From positions 1 through 22,355 of the forward strand of contig NZ_CALLWC010000007.1 in the NCBI RefSeq assembly GCF_938015785.1: a stretch of DNA of 22,355 nt. Reading direction: 5' to 3'. Below are positions 1-7,452 of this stretch, piece after piece. A model generated the notes under the pieces. That model saw only the letters and a list, made by a program, of their open reading frames with translations, searched no databases and was not told the DNA's origin. The first letter of the stretch is position 1, and every line of letters begins with the position of its first letter. The translations under genes and the position numbers were made by a program. The stretch is from an uncultured Campylobacter sp. (GTDB lineage: Bacteria; Campylobacterota; Campylobacteria; Campylobacterales; Campylobacteraceae).

Positions 1-475
1 CGCTGGCACCGATTCCAATGTGCGAAAACGCCCCCACCTTCACGCCGCCCGCAAGCGCTGCGTTAGGGCTAATGTGCGCAAACTCGCCGATCTCGCACTC
101 GTGCTCGATTACGACGCCTGAATTGATTATCACGCCGCGACCGATTTTAGCTCGCGCATTTATCACGGCGCCGGGCATTACGACCGCGCCCTCGCCGATA
201 GCAGCGCTTGGGCTAACGATGGCGCTTTGATGAATTAGCGTCGCTATCTCAAAACCCGCGCGTACTACTTTTTCTTGGATCTTTGCGCGGGTTTTATTAT
301 CGCCGATTGCGATTATTACGGGGTGCTTCGGCAGATCCTCGCTAAATTTCAGCCCTGCCGCGTCGTCTAAAAAAACGACCTCGCTAAATTTAGCCCCGCG
401 CGCGGCTAGCGCAACGTCGGCGACCACTAGCCCGTGTCCGCTCGCGCCATAGACGTAAATTTTAGTTGTGCCCAT
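1..475 (-). CDS. pglD: PglD, UDP-4-amino-sugar N-acetyltransferase (partial, 3' end off the window)
   Basis: This enzyme uses acetyl-CoA to acetylate the 4-amino group of UDP-4-amino-4,6-dideoxy-GlcNAc, giving UDP-N,N'-diacetylbacillosamine, the first sugar of the Campylobacter N-glycan. About 158 residues are visible. The N-terminal Rossmann-like part shows YGASGHGLVV (residues 9-18). A left-handed beta-helix with hexapeptide repeats follows from about residue 82. The IEHE stretch puts His at residue 125 and Glu at 126, the same number as the catalytic His125 of C. jejuni PglD. The start ATG at 475 has GGAG about 8 nt upstream and lies inside the last codons of pglC (14-nt overlap), so the two are translationally coupled. 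The C-terminus, with the end of the acetyl-CoA site, is missing at the left edge. Identity is quite sure from family features and gene order. Confidence 0.93.
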   Translation of the reverse strand, partial: MGTTKIYVYGASGHGLVVADVALAARGAKFSEVVFLDDAAGLKFSEDLPKHPVIIAIGDNKTRAKIQEKVVRAGFEIATLIHQSAIVSPSAAIGEGAVVMPGAVINARAKIGRGVIINSGVVIEHECEIGEFAHISPNAALAGGVKVGAFSHIGIGAS

Positions 476-1067
476 TAAATTTCTCCGTCGTCGCCATGCC
501 CTCTTTATTTACGCCCTCTTTCGCAAGCACTTTTTTAATCGTCAAAAGCGCGATCTTAAGATCGAGCGCGAAGCTTAAATTTTGCGCGTAATACGTATCG
601 AACTCAAATTTTTTCTCCCAGCTGATCGCGTTGCGTCCATTTACCTGCGCAAGCCCCGTGATGCCCGGGCGCACGCTGTGCCTAAGGCGCTGCTGCGGCG
701 AATAAAGCGACAGGTATTCGATCAGTAGCGGTCGCGGTCCGATGAAGCTCATATCGCCCTTTAGCACGTTGAAAAGCTGCGGCAGCTCATCCAGGCTTAG
801 CGCACGGATCTTTTTGCCGTAATCGTTCAGCCGCGCTTCGTCGGGTAGAAGTTCGCCGTCTGCGCTGCGCTCGTCGCTCATCGTTTTAAATTTGTAAATT
901 TTAAAAATTTGCTCATCAAGACCAGGGCGAGATTGCGTAAAAATCGCGCTTTTGCTAATATGCTTGCGGATTAAGAACCACGTAAGCGCCATCACGGGCG
1001 AAACCAAAATGATCAAAACCAAAGCCGCCGTAAAATCGAGCGCACGCTTTAAAAAACACCTATACAT
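462..1067 (-). CDS. pglC: PglC, undecaprenyl-phosphate N,N'-diacetylbacillosamine-1-phosphate transferase
   Basis: PglC is the initiating monotopic phosphoglycosyl transferase: it moves diNAcBac-1-phosphate from UDP-diNAcBac to undecaprenyl phosphate at the cytoplasmic face of the inner membrane. The 201-residue length fits the small monotopic family. Residues 8-36 form the hydrophobic re-entrant helix with the kinking Ser23-Pro24. The catalytic Asp93-Glu94 dyad sits in the SLDELPQL motif, with numbering identical to the structurally studied C. concisus enzyme. Further family motifs are KFKTMSDER (59-67), FIGPRPL and the C-terminal GITGLAQVNGR. The gene overlaps pglA by 8 nt upstream and pglD by 14 nt downstream, and lies in the canonical pglA-pglC-pglD order. 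No key residue is missing. Confidence 0.96.
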   Translation of the reverse strand: MYRCFLKRALDFTAALVLIILVSPVMALTWFLIRKHISKSAIFTQSRPGLDEQIFKIYKFKTMSDERSADGELLPDEARLNDYGKKIRALSLDELPQLFNVLKGDMSFIGPRPLLIEYLSLYSPQQRLRHSVRPGITGLAQVNGRNAISWEKKFEFDTYYAQNLSFALDLKIALLTIKKVLAKEGVNKEGMATTEKFNGHN

Positions 1068-2187
1068 CGATAAATTTCTTATAAACCTCTAAATATTTTT
1101 CCGTGACGATCTTTTCGTCGTAATTTGCAAGTACCATCTTGCGCCCGTTTCGCCCTAGCCTCTCGCAAAGCGGCTCATCATCTAGCAAAATTTCGATCTT
1201 TCGCGCAAGATCATTCGCGTCGCGAGTGCGGCATATTAGACCGTTTACCCCATCCTGCACGGCTTCTACGCAGCCGCTGCAGTCGCTTACCACGCAGGCT
1301 CGCGCCATGCTCGTCGCCTCTAAAACCGTGCGCGGGAAGCCCTCCTTGTAGCTAGGCAGCGCCAGCAAGTAACTAGCTTTCAAAAGCTCAGGCACATCGT
1401 TTCTAGCACCCAGATAATGCACCGCACCACTTCGCAAAAACGTAGGATCGGCGGTGCTTTTATTGCCCGCAAAGCCCTCGCCTACGAAGACAAATTTTGC
1501 ATCCGATCGATCTTTTAAAATTTCTGCTGCTTCGTAGAATTCTCTCACGCCCTTATGCCACATCGCGCGAGCTATCATCAGCACGATCTTTTTGCCGTGC
1601 AAATCCTCGCCCAGATCCGCCGCACTAACGATTTTGGGGTTGAATCTTTCAGCATCTACGCCTACACTTTTAATCCTTATGACCTTTTGCTTCTCAATAA
1701 GCCCGCGAGATAGCATATAATCAGGATCGGCATCGTTTACAAATACGCAAGCATCCGCCTGCGAAAATGAAAATTTATAAAGCTTTTCCAAGACAGCCCT
1801 CACGAGCCTTGTTTTAATATCTTCGTCGATATAAAAGCTACCCAGTCCCTCGACTAAGTTTATCACATATTTTATACCCGCCTCTCGAGCCGCCAGCGTA
1901 CCAAACACGTTTGATTTGTGCGCAGCTGTTTGCAGCAGGTCCAAATTTAGCCTCTTTAGCTCGCGCGCAAGGGCTTTGGTGTTGCTAAATATGGTAAACG
2001 GATTTAAGCTCGCTCGATCAAGATCGTAGGTTATGGCATTAAAATCGCGCGCTAAATCCTGCGTATAAGCGCCACGAGGAGCAATTGCGAAAACCTCGTG
2101 CCCGCGCTCTTTTAAAGCCTGCATTATCGGGCGGCGAAAGAAATGTAAGCTCATATCGGCATGGCTTAAAAACCCTATGCGAGCCAT
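1060..2187 (-). CDS. pglA: PglA, diNAcBac-PP-undecaprenol alpha-1,3-N-acetylgalactosaminyltransferase
   Basis: PglA is a GT4-family GT-B glycosyltransferase that adds the second sugar (GalNAc in C. jejuni) to undecaprenyl-PP-diNAcBac. The N-terminus MARIGFLSHADMS matches the family's MRIGFLSHAG start. Other close matches are AAHKSNVFGTLAA, VEGLGSFYID, MIARAMWHKGVREFYE and the EX7E nucleotide-sugar motif in YKEGFPRTVLEA. I chose the ATG at 2187 (375 aa): it has AGGA about 9 nt upstream, begins where the family begins, and gives the usual length of about 376 aa. An ATG three codons earlier (2196) sits directly on the AGGA and is less likely. A strongly ribosome-bound 17-codon ORF overlaps this start (see 2175-2228). 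The end overlaps pglC by 8 nt. Confidence 0.95.
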   Translation of the reverse strand: MARIGFLSHADMSLHFFRRPIMQALKERGHEVFAIAPRGAYTQDLARDFNAITYDLDRASLNPFTIFSNTKALARELKRLNLDLLQTAAHKSNVFGTLAAREAGIKYVINLVEGLGSFYIDEDIKTRLVRAVLEKLYKFSFSQADACVFVNDADPDYMLSRGLIEKQKVIRIKSVGVDAERFNPKIVSAADLGEDLHGKKIVLMIARAMWHKGVREFYEAAEILKDRSDAKFVFVGEGFAGNKSTADPTFLRSGAVHYLGARNDVPELLKASYLLALPSYKEGFPRTVLEATSMARACVVSDCSGCVEAVQDGVNGLICRTRDANDLARKIEILLDDEPLCERLGRNGRKMVLANYDEKIVTEKYLEVYKKFIDV

Positions 2188-2228
2188 CTGTTGCATTCCT
2201 TCTTTGGCGTTGCGAGATTAAATTTCAT
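2175..2228 (-). CDS. Possible 17-codon leader ORF overlapping the pglA start
   Basis: Upstream of pglA an ATG at 2228 is preceded by a near-ideal AAGGAG with a 6-nt spacer. It encodes MKFNLATPKKECNRWLA and stops at a TAG about 10 nt inside pglA, in another frame. Its ribosome binding site is better than that of pglA itself. Termination and re-initiation could therefore couple pglA translation to this leader, or the site may simply be a remnant. The peptide resembles nothing I recognise, and no run of one amino acid suggests attenuation. Whether it is translated is not shown by the sequence. Confidence 0.3.
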   Translation of the reverse strand: MKFNLATPKKECNRWLA

Positions 2229-2259
2229 AAATTTCTCCTTAGCTTGCGGCAAAATTTAT

Positions 2260-5040
2260 CTAGCGCTTTAATTTATAAACTTTCACAGCAGGGCTTAAGA
2301 TCACAGGCTCGAATAGCTCGGGCCTATATCTTTCAAATACAAAAAGCTGAATATAGCTTGAGTTTAGCATCGTCTTATCTAGCAGCAAAAATCGCCCGTA
2401 ATCGCGCATGAAAATCACGTAAAATTGCGCGCTGCTGTCCATATTAAACTCTTTGACCGCAAGCTTGCCGCTCGCGTCGTAGCTCGTTTCATAAAAGGTA
2501 TTGATCGCAAATTTTCTGCCGCTATACTCTAAATTTAAAAGGCTCGGCGAGATCGAAAAGCCGTTGTCCATATGCACGCCGCTTTGATCCTGAACGAACC
2601 TATCGCTCGTTATGAAAAACAGCTCGCCCAGCTGCTTGCCGTCGGTGATGTCGATGTTTGAAAACTGCGTAACGACGGGGAAGATATTCATCATACGATC
2701 GGGCAAGATGTAATAGATGTCGCGCGTAGGCTTCGGCGGCTTAAAATCAGCCAGTCCTAAGCTTAAGATAAAGTCATTTACGTCCGTGGCGTTATAATCT
2801 TTTAAAATTTGCTTTAGCTTGTTTGGAATTTTTTCGCTATATCCACGCTCGGTGTATTCGACATCCAGGCGCGCCATATTTGCAGAGCTCATCTGATCTC
2901 TAAAAAGCGCAAAGCTAACAGGGAAATTATCATTGCCGAGGTGTTTGCCGCCGTCGATGAGAGTCTTTACGTCGCTGTAATAGCGTATGCCGTATCCGTA
3001 GTCCCACCACGAAAGCGCATAATCCTCGCGCTTCGCTTTATCTTTAAGCTCATCGAGCACCCGTACCTCACTTTGATAAAAGACCGTATCGACCTTGTAC
3101 GAGACGATGTGCTGCCATGCGGGGTAAATGGCAAGCGCCGTTAAAATAAGCAGTATCGCGCGCCCTGCGATCTTTGGCAGATCCAAGCGCTTTACGCAAA
3201 AATACAAAATATATCCGAAGCTCAGTCCCATTACGCCCACTGCATAGATCGTAAATCTAAGGCCCGCTTTGTTCGCTGCAAAGCCCAAAAGCAGAAGCGG
3301 GATCGAGAGCAAAAATTCCTTATGCCTAAAGCAAAGCAGCAAATATCCGATTGCCGCGATCACGAAAACCGCGACGTGCGAGCTGATGCGCTCCATAAAG
3401 ATATTAGTTGGCACGATGCCTGATTCTTGGATTGTTTGATTGACGTTGAAAAAATGAAATGCCGTATCGGCGTTGTCCGCGAAGGAGCGGAAGATATAAA
3501 ATTTCGCCTGAAAGATGATCGGACTAAGACCTCCGTTTGCGACGAAAAAGACTACGGCAAGTGCGCCGATAATCGCTAAAATTTTAAAATTTAATAGCTT
3601 TCCTTTAAACGCAAAGAGCCAAAATAGCGCAAGCGAGATTAAAATTTTAGCTACCAAAGGCGTGGAGCAAAGCGCGATCAAAAAGATAATCATCGCTTCG
3701 TAATTTACCGCACTTTTTCGCTTAAAAATCAGCGTGTAGGCGAAAAACATGGTGAGCATCATGGAATTTAGCGAAAAGCTGGACGGGTACCACCACATAT
3801 AAAATATCGTAAACGCACCCAGCCAAAACAGCGTGCTGCGCGAGCCGCGCGTACAAATGCGAATGAGCGCCCACAAAATACACATCGCAAGCACAATATT
3901 TAGCATATCGGTATCGTAATACCCCGCCATCGTGCGGTTGTAGTAGCTATTCGCCACGCTCGCGACAAGCGCGCCTATAAAGCCCGCGCGCATGCAGCGA
4001 AACTCACTTGAGATAAGCAATATCGGCACTACGATGAGCGAGCTAAACAAAGCCGGCAGATAAACGAAGATCGTCTCGATTTTAAAGGGCAAAATTTCAG
4101 CCAAAAACGCCGTCACGATCGAAAGCGGTGCACTAAAGTAGCTAAGATCGTTGGGCTGATGAAAGCCGGCGAGGCGGTCGCGCGCGCCCTCTGCAAAGGC
4201 ATAGCCGTCGTTTGTGTTTATCATCAGCTCGCCATCCCAAAAGAAGTAGTTCACAAAGCCGCTCGCCCAGTGCACCCACCACATGCGAAACGCCACGCTA
4301 AAGGCAAATGCGAACACAATCATCAGCAAAATATGCTTGGAAAACTCATAATTTTTTATGAAGCCAAAAATTCTGCGCCTAGCAGGAAGCGCGCCGGCTG
4401 CCTGATTTTTAGAATTTTGGGAATTTTCTGCTGTAAAGCTTTTAGAATTATCAGAATTTATGCCGTTTGTAGAATTTAAAGCGCTTGCGGAATTCGCATT
4501 TTTAAATTTAGCCAAATTAGCGGCTTTTGCGGAATTTTTATTTGTAGAGTTCGCAACGCCAGCGGAATTTTTATTTATAGAATTTTTGCTCGTGGAATTC
4601 GCAGTGCCTTTCAAATTTGAGTTTGCAGAATTTGCGCCTGCGGAATTTTCAGAATTTACCGAGGTAGAATTTCGTCCGCTTGATTTTTTAGCCTTTTTGG
4701 ATTTTTTTTGTGCTCGCATTTTTGCAGAAACAGCGCGCGCTTGATCGTCGCTTAAATTTTTAACGCCGGCGTGCGCGGAATTTTTGCTCGCAGAATTTTT
4801 TGTATCAAGCGCGGAATTTTTATCGCTCTGAGGCGCGGTATCCTCGCTACCCTCAATTGCGGCATTTTCTCCGCTAAAATTCTCACCGCCGCCTGCGGAA
4901 TACTCTGCGTCAAAATTTCCCTCACTAGCAAAATTTTCGCTTAAGGCAGCTTTGTCGGCACCCATTGATTGCGCGCCTTTTTGATCGTCCGATCCTTCGT
5001 CGATCTCTCTAACGCTAAAAGCCTTTTTTTCTTCACCCAC
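2260..5040 (-). CDS. pglB: PglB oligosaccharyltransferase with a long Asn-Ser-rich N-terminal extension
   Basis: PglB is the STT3-family enzyme that transfers the lipid-linked oligosaccharide to Asn in D/E-X-N-X-S/T sequons in the periplasm. Catalytic features are intact: NDGYAFAEGARD (Asp278), GYYDTD (Asp376/Asp378), the external loop 5 Glu539 in NQTIQE, Arg595 in GLRFTIY, the sequon-binding WWDYG at 678-682, and an MxxI-type motif in DRMMNIF. About 12-13 membrane segments precede the soluble C-terminal domain. The protein has 926 residues against about 713 in C. jejuni. The extra length is an N-terminal extension of about 220 residues: acidic at 1-75, Lys-rich near 107-120, then repeated NSA/NST/KNS units to about 212, all before the first membrane helix near residue 236. 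It should lie in the cytoplasm. The start is GTG with GAAGGA 8 nt upstream, 2 nt after the pglJ stop; an ATG at 4965 is an alternative with a poorer site. Confidence 0.95.
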   Translation of the reverse strand: MGEEKKAFSVREIDEGSDDQKGAQSMGADKAALSENFASEGNFDAEYSAGGGENFSGENAAIEGSEDTAPQSDKNSALDTKNSASKNSAHAGVKNLSDDQARAVSAKMRAQKKSKKAKKSSGRNSTSVNSENSAGANSANSNLKGTANSTSKNSINKNSAGVANSTNKNSAKAANLAKFKNANSASALNSTNGINSDNSKSFTAENSQNSKNQAAGALPARRRIFGFIKNYEFSKHILLMIVFAFAFSVAFRMWWVHWASGFVNYFFWDGELMINTNDGYAFAEGARDRLAGFHQPNDLSYFSAPLSIVTAFLAEILPFKIETIFVYLPALFSSLIVVPILLISSEFRCMRAGFIGALVASVANSYYNRTMAGYYDTDMLNIVLAMCILWALIRICTRGSRSTLFWLGAFTIFYMWWYPSSFSLNSMMLTMFFAYTLIFKRKSAVNYEAMIIFLIALCSTPLVAKILISLALFWLFAFKGKLLNFKILAIIGALAVVFFVANGGLSPIIFQAKFYIFRSFADNADTAFHFFNVNQTIQESGIVPTNIFMERISSHVAVFVIAAIGYLLLCFRHKEFLLSIPLLLLGFAANKAGLRFTIYAVGVMGLSFGYILYFCVKRLDLPKIAGRAILLILTALAIYPAWQHIVSYKVDTVFYQSEVRVLDELKDKAKREDYALSWWDYGYGIRYYSDVKTLIDGGKHLGNDNFPVSFALFRDQMSSANMARLDVEYTERGYSEKIPNKLKQILKDYNATDVNDFILSLGLADFKPPKPTRDIYYILPDRMMNIFPVVTQFSNIDITDGKQLGELFFITSDRFVQDQSGVHMDNGFSISPSLLNLEYSGRKFAINTFYETSYDASGKLAVKEFNMDSSAQFYVIFMRDYGRFLLLDKTMLNSSYIQLFVFERYRPELFEPVILSPAVKVYKLKR
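4405..4833 (-). repeat. Degenerate Asn-Ser repeat tract in the 5' part of pglB
   Basis: This tract covers about residues 70-212 of PglB. The coding strand repeats AAAAATTCCGC-like words (Lys-Asn-Ser-Ala), with the AATTCC/AATTCT core always read as Asn-Ser, at irregular spacings of roughly 12-30 nt. No exact tandem period is kept, so this is an imperfect, codon-phased low-complexity array rather than a clean minisatellite. An eight-A homopolymer in the Lys-rich part (4702-4709, eight T on the plus strand) could be a slippage site. Confidence 0.8.
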
Positions 5041-5042
5041 GC

Positions 5043-6161
5043 CTATTTTCCTTCGTCGATTTGTTCTATTTTTGCGATCAGCTCGCTTGCTATCCGTTTT
5101 TTATCGAAAAACGAGGCTCTAATTTTAGCCTTTTTCTCATAAAATTTTACATAATTTTCATCATCCAGCGCTTTTTGCATCGCCGCTTGAGTGCTTTCTA
5201 GGTCGTTTACGCCTACCAGCACGCCCCATTCGCTCTGCCCCATAAGCTCGCGCGCGCCGCTTTGATGATCGCTTGAAATCACGAGCTTGCCGCATGCAAG
5301 CGCTTCAATAAGCGCGTTTGAAAAGCCCTCAAAAAGGCTTACGAAGACAAACGCGTAGCATCTAGCCATATACTTATACGGATTTGCGTCAAAGCCCAAA
5401 AGCTTCACGCGACCGCCTAAGTCTAGCTCCTCTATCAGGGCCTCAAGCTCGGCTCGCAGCACGCCGTCGCCTAAGATCAGCAAGTCTTTGTCGTTATTTT
5501 TTAAATTTGCATACGCGCGGATCAAAAGTGCGTGGTTTTTGCCCGCATCAAGCCTGCCGACGCTTAGGAAAAACGGCCGCTCCTGCGCGACCTGCTCACC
5601 CGCTTTGCGACCGATCTCATCAAGATCGATCGCGTTATACAGCACGCTCATCTTGCGCTCGTCAATTCCGAAATTATCCGCCAGATCGCGCAGATTGCCG
5701 AGCGAATTAGGGAAGATAAAATCAGCCTTCGGATAGAGCTTGCGCAGCAAAAGCTTTGAAATTTTAGATTTGAAGCTCGCATCTTTATACAGCACCGACG
5801 GCGTCGAGCATTCGTTAAAAATCATCGCTCCGCCCAATCCGCAAACTCGCGCCAGCGCCGCCACGTAACACGGGCGGTTCATCCAAACAAAGTGAATATC
5901 AATGCCTAAGCGCTCGCATAGCTTTTTGTATCGCAGCGCCAAAAACGGCAGCTTTGCGAGCTTCAACAGTCCATTTTCAAAAGGGGCTGATTTTTCGATG
6001 AAGTGGATCTGCACGCCGCTTGGAATTTCATAAAAAATCCTCTCGTTCATCAGCACCAGATGCACTTCGTAGCGTGCCGTAAGCTCGCCTAAGAGGTTGC
6101 TTACGACGCGTTCGGCGCCGCCTCCTGCCATCGAATATATAAAAACGCTTAATTTCTTCAT
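5043..6161 (-). CDS. pglJ: PglJ, GalNAc-alpha-1,4-transferase of N-glycan assembly
   Basis: PglJ adds the third residue (alpha-1,4-GalNAc in C. jejuni) to the undecaprenyl-PP disaccharide. It is a GT4-type GT-B enzyme of 372 residues. It follows C. jejuni PglJ along its whole length: KLSVFIYSMAGGGAERVVS at the N-terminus, YEVHLVLMN, LLKLAKLPFLALRYKKLCE, INFNEC-like FNECSTPSVLYKD, LYPKADFIFPNSLGNL, LYNAIDL, SVGRLDAGKNHALLIRAYA, and LLGFDANPYKYMARC, with the EX7E motif in FEGFSNALIEAL. It lies between the second PglH-like gene and pglB, as expected for pglJ. A 247-bp non-coding stretch precedes it, so it may have its own promoter; pglB follows after 2 nt. Confidence 0.95.
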   Translation of the reverse strand: MKKLSVFIYSMAGGGAERVVSNLLGELTARYEVHLVLMNERIFYEIPSGVQIHFIEKSAPFENGLLKLAKLPFLALRYKKLCERLGIDIHFVWMNRPCYVAALARVCGLGGAMIFNECSTPSVLYKDASFKSKISKLLLRKLYPKADFIFPNSLGNLRDLADNFGIDERKMSVLYNAIDLDEIGRKAGEQVAQERPFFLSVGRLDAGKNHALLIRAYANLKNNDKDLLILGDGVLRAELEALIEELDLGGRVKLLGFDANPYKYMARCYAFVFVSLFEGFSNALIEALACGKLVISSDHQSGARELMGQSEWGVLVGVNDLESTQAAMQKALDDENYVKFYEKKAKIRASFFDKKRIASELIAKIEQIDEGK

Positions 6162-6408
6162 CCCTTTACCTTTTAAATATCGCTGCCGCGCCCTAAATTT
6201 AAGCTTTACTTACGCCTTTTTATGCGAGCATACGCCGCGCTGTTTAAATTTAGCGCGTTTTGTGCTACCCCAAGCGGCTAAAATTTCATCGCGCGATGCG
6301 GCTTTATAAATTTAAACGCACCGTTTTGCTCGGGCGCAAGAGCCTATCTTAGCATACCGAAGTTTAAATTTAATCCCTACACGCCGCTAGGGCATCGATA
6401 AGCGGCTG
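6162..6408. other. 247-bp non-coding gap inside the pgl locus
   Basis: This is the longest gap in an otherwise tightly packed pgl locus. No ORF of coding character is seen on either strand. It holds four copies of an AAATTTAA-type word (near 6195, 6244, 6306 and 6364), three of them within a TTTAAATTTA-like palindromic setting. On the minus strand TAAGAT (6346-6351) could be a weak -10 box for pglJ. A purine-rich AAAGGTAAAGGG precedes the pglJ ATG. It could be a secondary promoter region or the scar of a lost gene; the sequence does not decide. Confidence 0.5.
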
Positions 6409-7452
6409 CTATTTGCGCGCAAACCGATCGATCAAGCCCTGCCAGAGCTCAACGATGCGCTCTTGCGAAAACTCGTCTAAATTTTCATTTGCATTTTGCA
6501 CGAGAGCGTCTCGCAGCGCCTCATCACGCATTAAATTTTCAAGCTTGCTCGCAAGTTCATTCGCATCGCCGCGTTTAAACAAAATGCCGCTAAAGCCGTC
6601 CTTTATGAGCTCTTTTGCACCTGCTGTATCGCTGCTAAGCCGTGCGCAGCCGTAAAACGCAGACTCGATCAGCACGTTCGGAAGCCCCTCGCTAAGCGAG
6701 CTGAGTACAAAAATTTTGGCTTCTTTATACAGCTCGCTCACATCCTGTTTGTGCCCTAAAAATCGCACTTCAAGCCCGAGCTGTGCTGCCAGCTCGCGCA
6801 AGCTTTCGCGCAGCGAGCCGTCGCCCGCGATTAAAATTTCCCACTTCGCAAGCAGGCTTTTATCGATCCTGCTTAGCGCATCAAAGTAAATTTCATACCC
6901 CTTGACGGGCTCGAGCCTGCCGACGCTTAAGATCACGTTTTGCTTGGCGCCTTTGGTATCGCAGATCTCGCCGAAAAAGGGGTTGTGCACGACGAAGCAG
7001 TTTTTGACAAATCGCGAATAGTACTCAAAGTCCGAGCGCGTAAGCACCGTAAGCGCGTCCGCTTTTTTATAGCACAGATCGCGCACGCGGCTAAAAAGCC
7101 CGCTTGGCAGATAATCGTGCGCGTTGTGCTCGGTCGCGATGAGCGGGATGCCTAGCCCGAAGCTTGCGATCACGCACGCTACGTTCGTCCAGTCCATAAA
7201 GCTGATGATGACGCTTGGGCGCTCGCGCTTGAAACACTCGCGCAAAATTCTGTATTTATCGAACCTGCCGCCATTTTTATAAACATCCAGATGCAAAAAT
7301 TTTATCTTTTCGCTAAATTTATACCTGCCCTCGTCATTTTCCAAAATCGCGATCGTAACGTCGTTTGCGCGCGCAAAATGGTTCGCCAAAACCTGAAGCA
7401 CGCGCTCGGCGCCGCCGTTTCTAAGAGCTGCGATGACGAATAAAATTTTCAT
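6409..7452 (-). CDS. GT4 glycosyltransferase, second PglH-like paralogue
   Basis: This 347-residue GT-B enzyme is built like PglH. It has an N-terminal MKILFVIAALRNGGAERVLQVLAN donor/acceptor lobe, ISFMDWTNVACVIASFGLGIPLI, a TEHN motif near residue 120, SVGRLEPVKGYEIYFDAL opening the C-terminal lobe, ILIAGDGSLRESL, and an EX7E motif in SEGLPNVLIES. It resembles the pglH at 8594-9673 and C. jejuni PglH, but less closely than that gene does. A late pathway glycosyltransferase adding HexNAc or another sugar to the lipid-linked N-glycan is likely; the exact sugar cannot be read from sequence. It overlaps the upstream GT2 gene by 4 nt (coupled translation). Having two PglH-type enzymes suggests a chain different from the C. 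jejuni heptasaccharide. Confidence 0.85.
   Translation of the reverse strand: MKILFVIAALRNGGAERVLQVLANHFARANDVTIAILENDEGRYKFSEKIKFLHLDVYKNGGRFDKYRILRECFKRERPSVIISFMDWTNVACVIASFGLGIPLIATEHNAHDYLPSGLFSRVRDLCYKKADALTVLTRSDFEYYSRFVKNCFVVHNPFFGEICDTKGAKQNVILSVGRLEPVKGYEIYFDALSRIDKSLLAKWEILIAGDGSLRESLRELAAQLGLEVRFLGHKQDVSELYKEAKIFVLSSLSEGLPNVLIESAFYGCARLSSDTAGAKELIKDGFSGILFKRGDANELASKLENLMRDEALRDALVQNANENLDEFSQERIVELWQGLIDRFARK

Noticed and set aside
4702..4709. The eight-base A/T homopolymer in pglB as a phase-variation switch
   Set aside because: Tracts of eight A/T also occur elsewhere in the window (in the exonuclease gene and before the lipoprotein gene). No long poly-G/C tract, the usual Campylobacter contingency signal, is present.
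4405..4833. The Asn-Ser tracts as arrays of bacterial N-glycosylation sequons (D/E-X-N-X-S/T)
   Set aside because: Acidic residues mostly stand directly before Asn (ENS) rather than two places before it. Only an occasional unit (EQNST in the FrhB-like protein) fits, and all carriers are cytoplasmic or on the cytoplasmic side.
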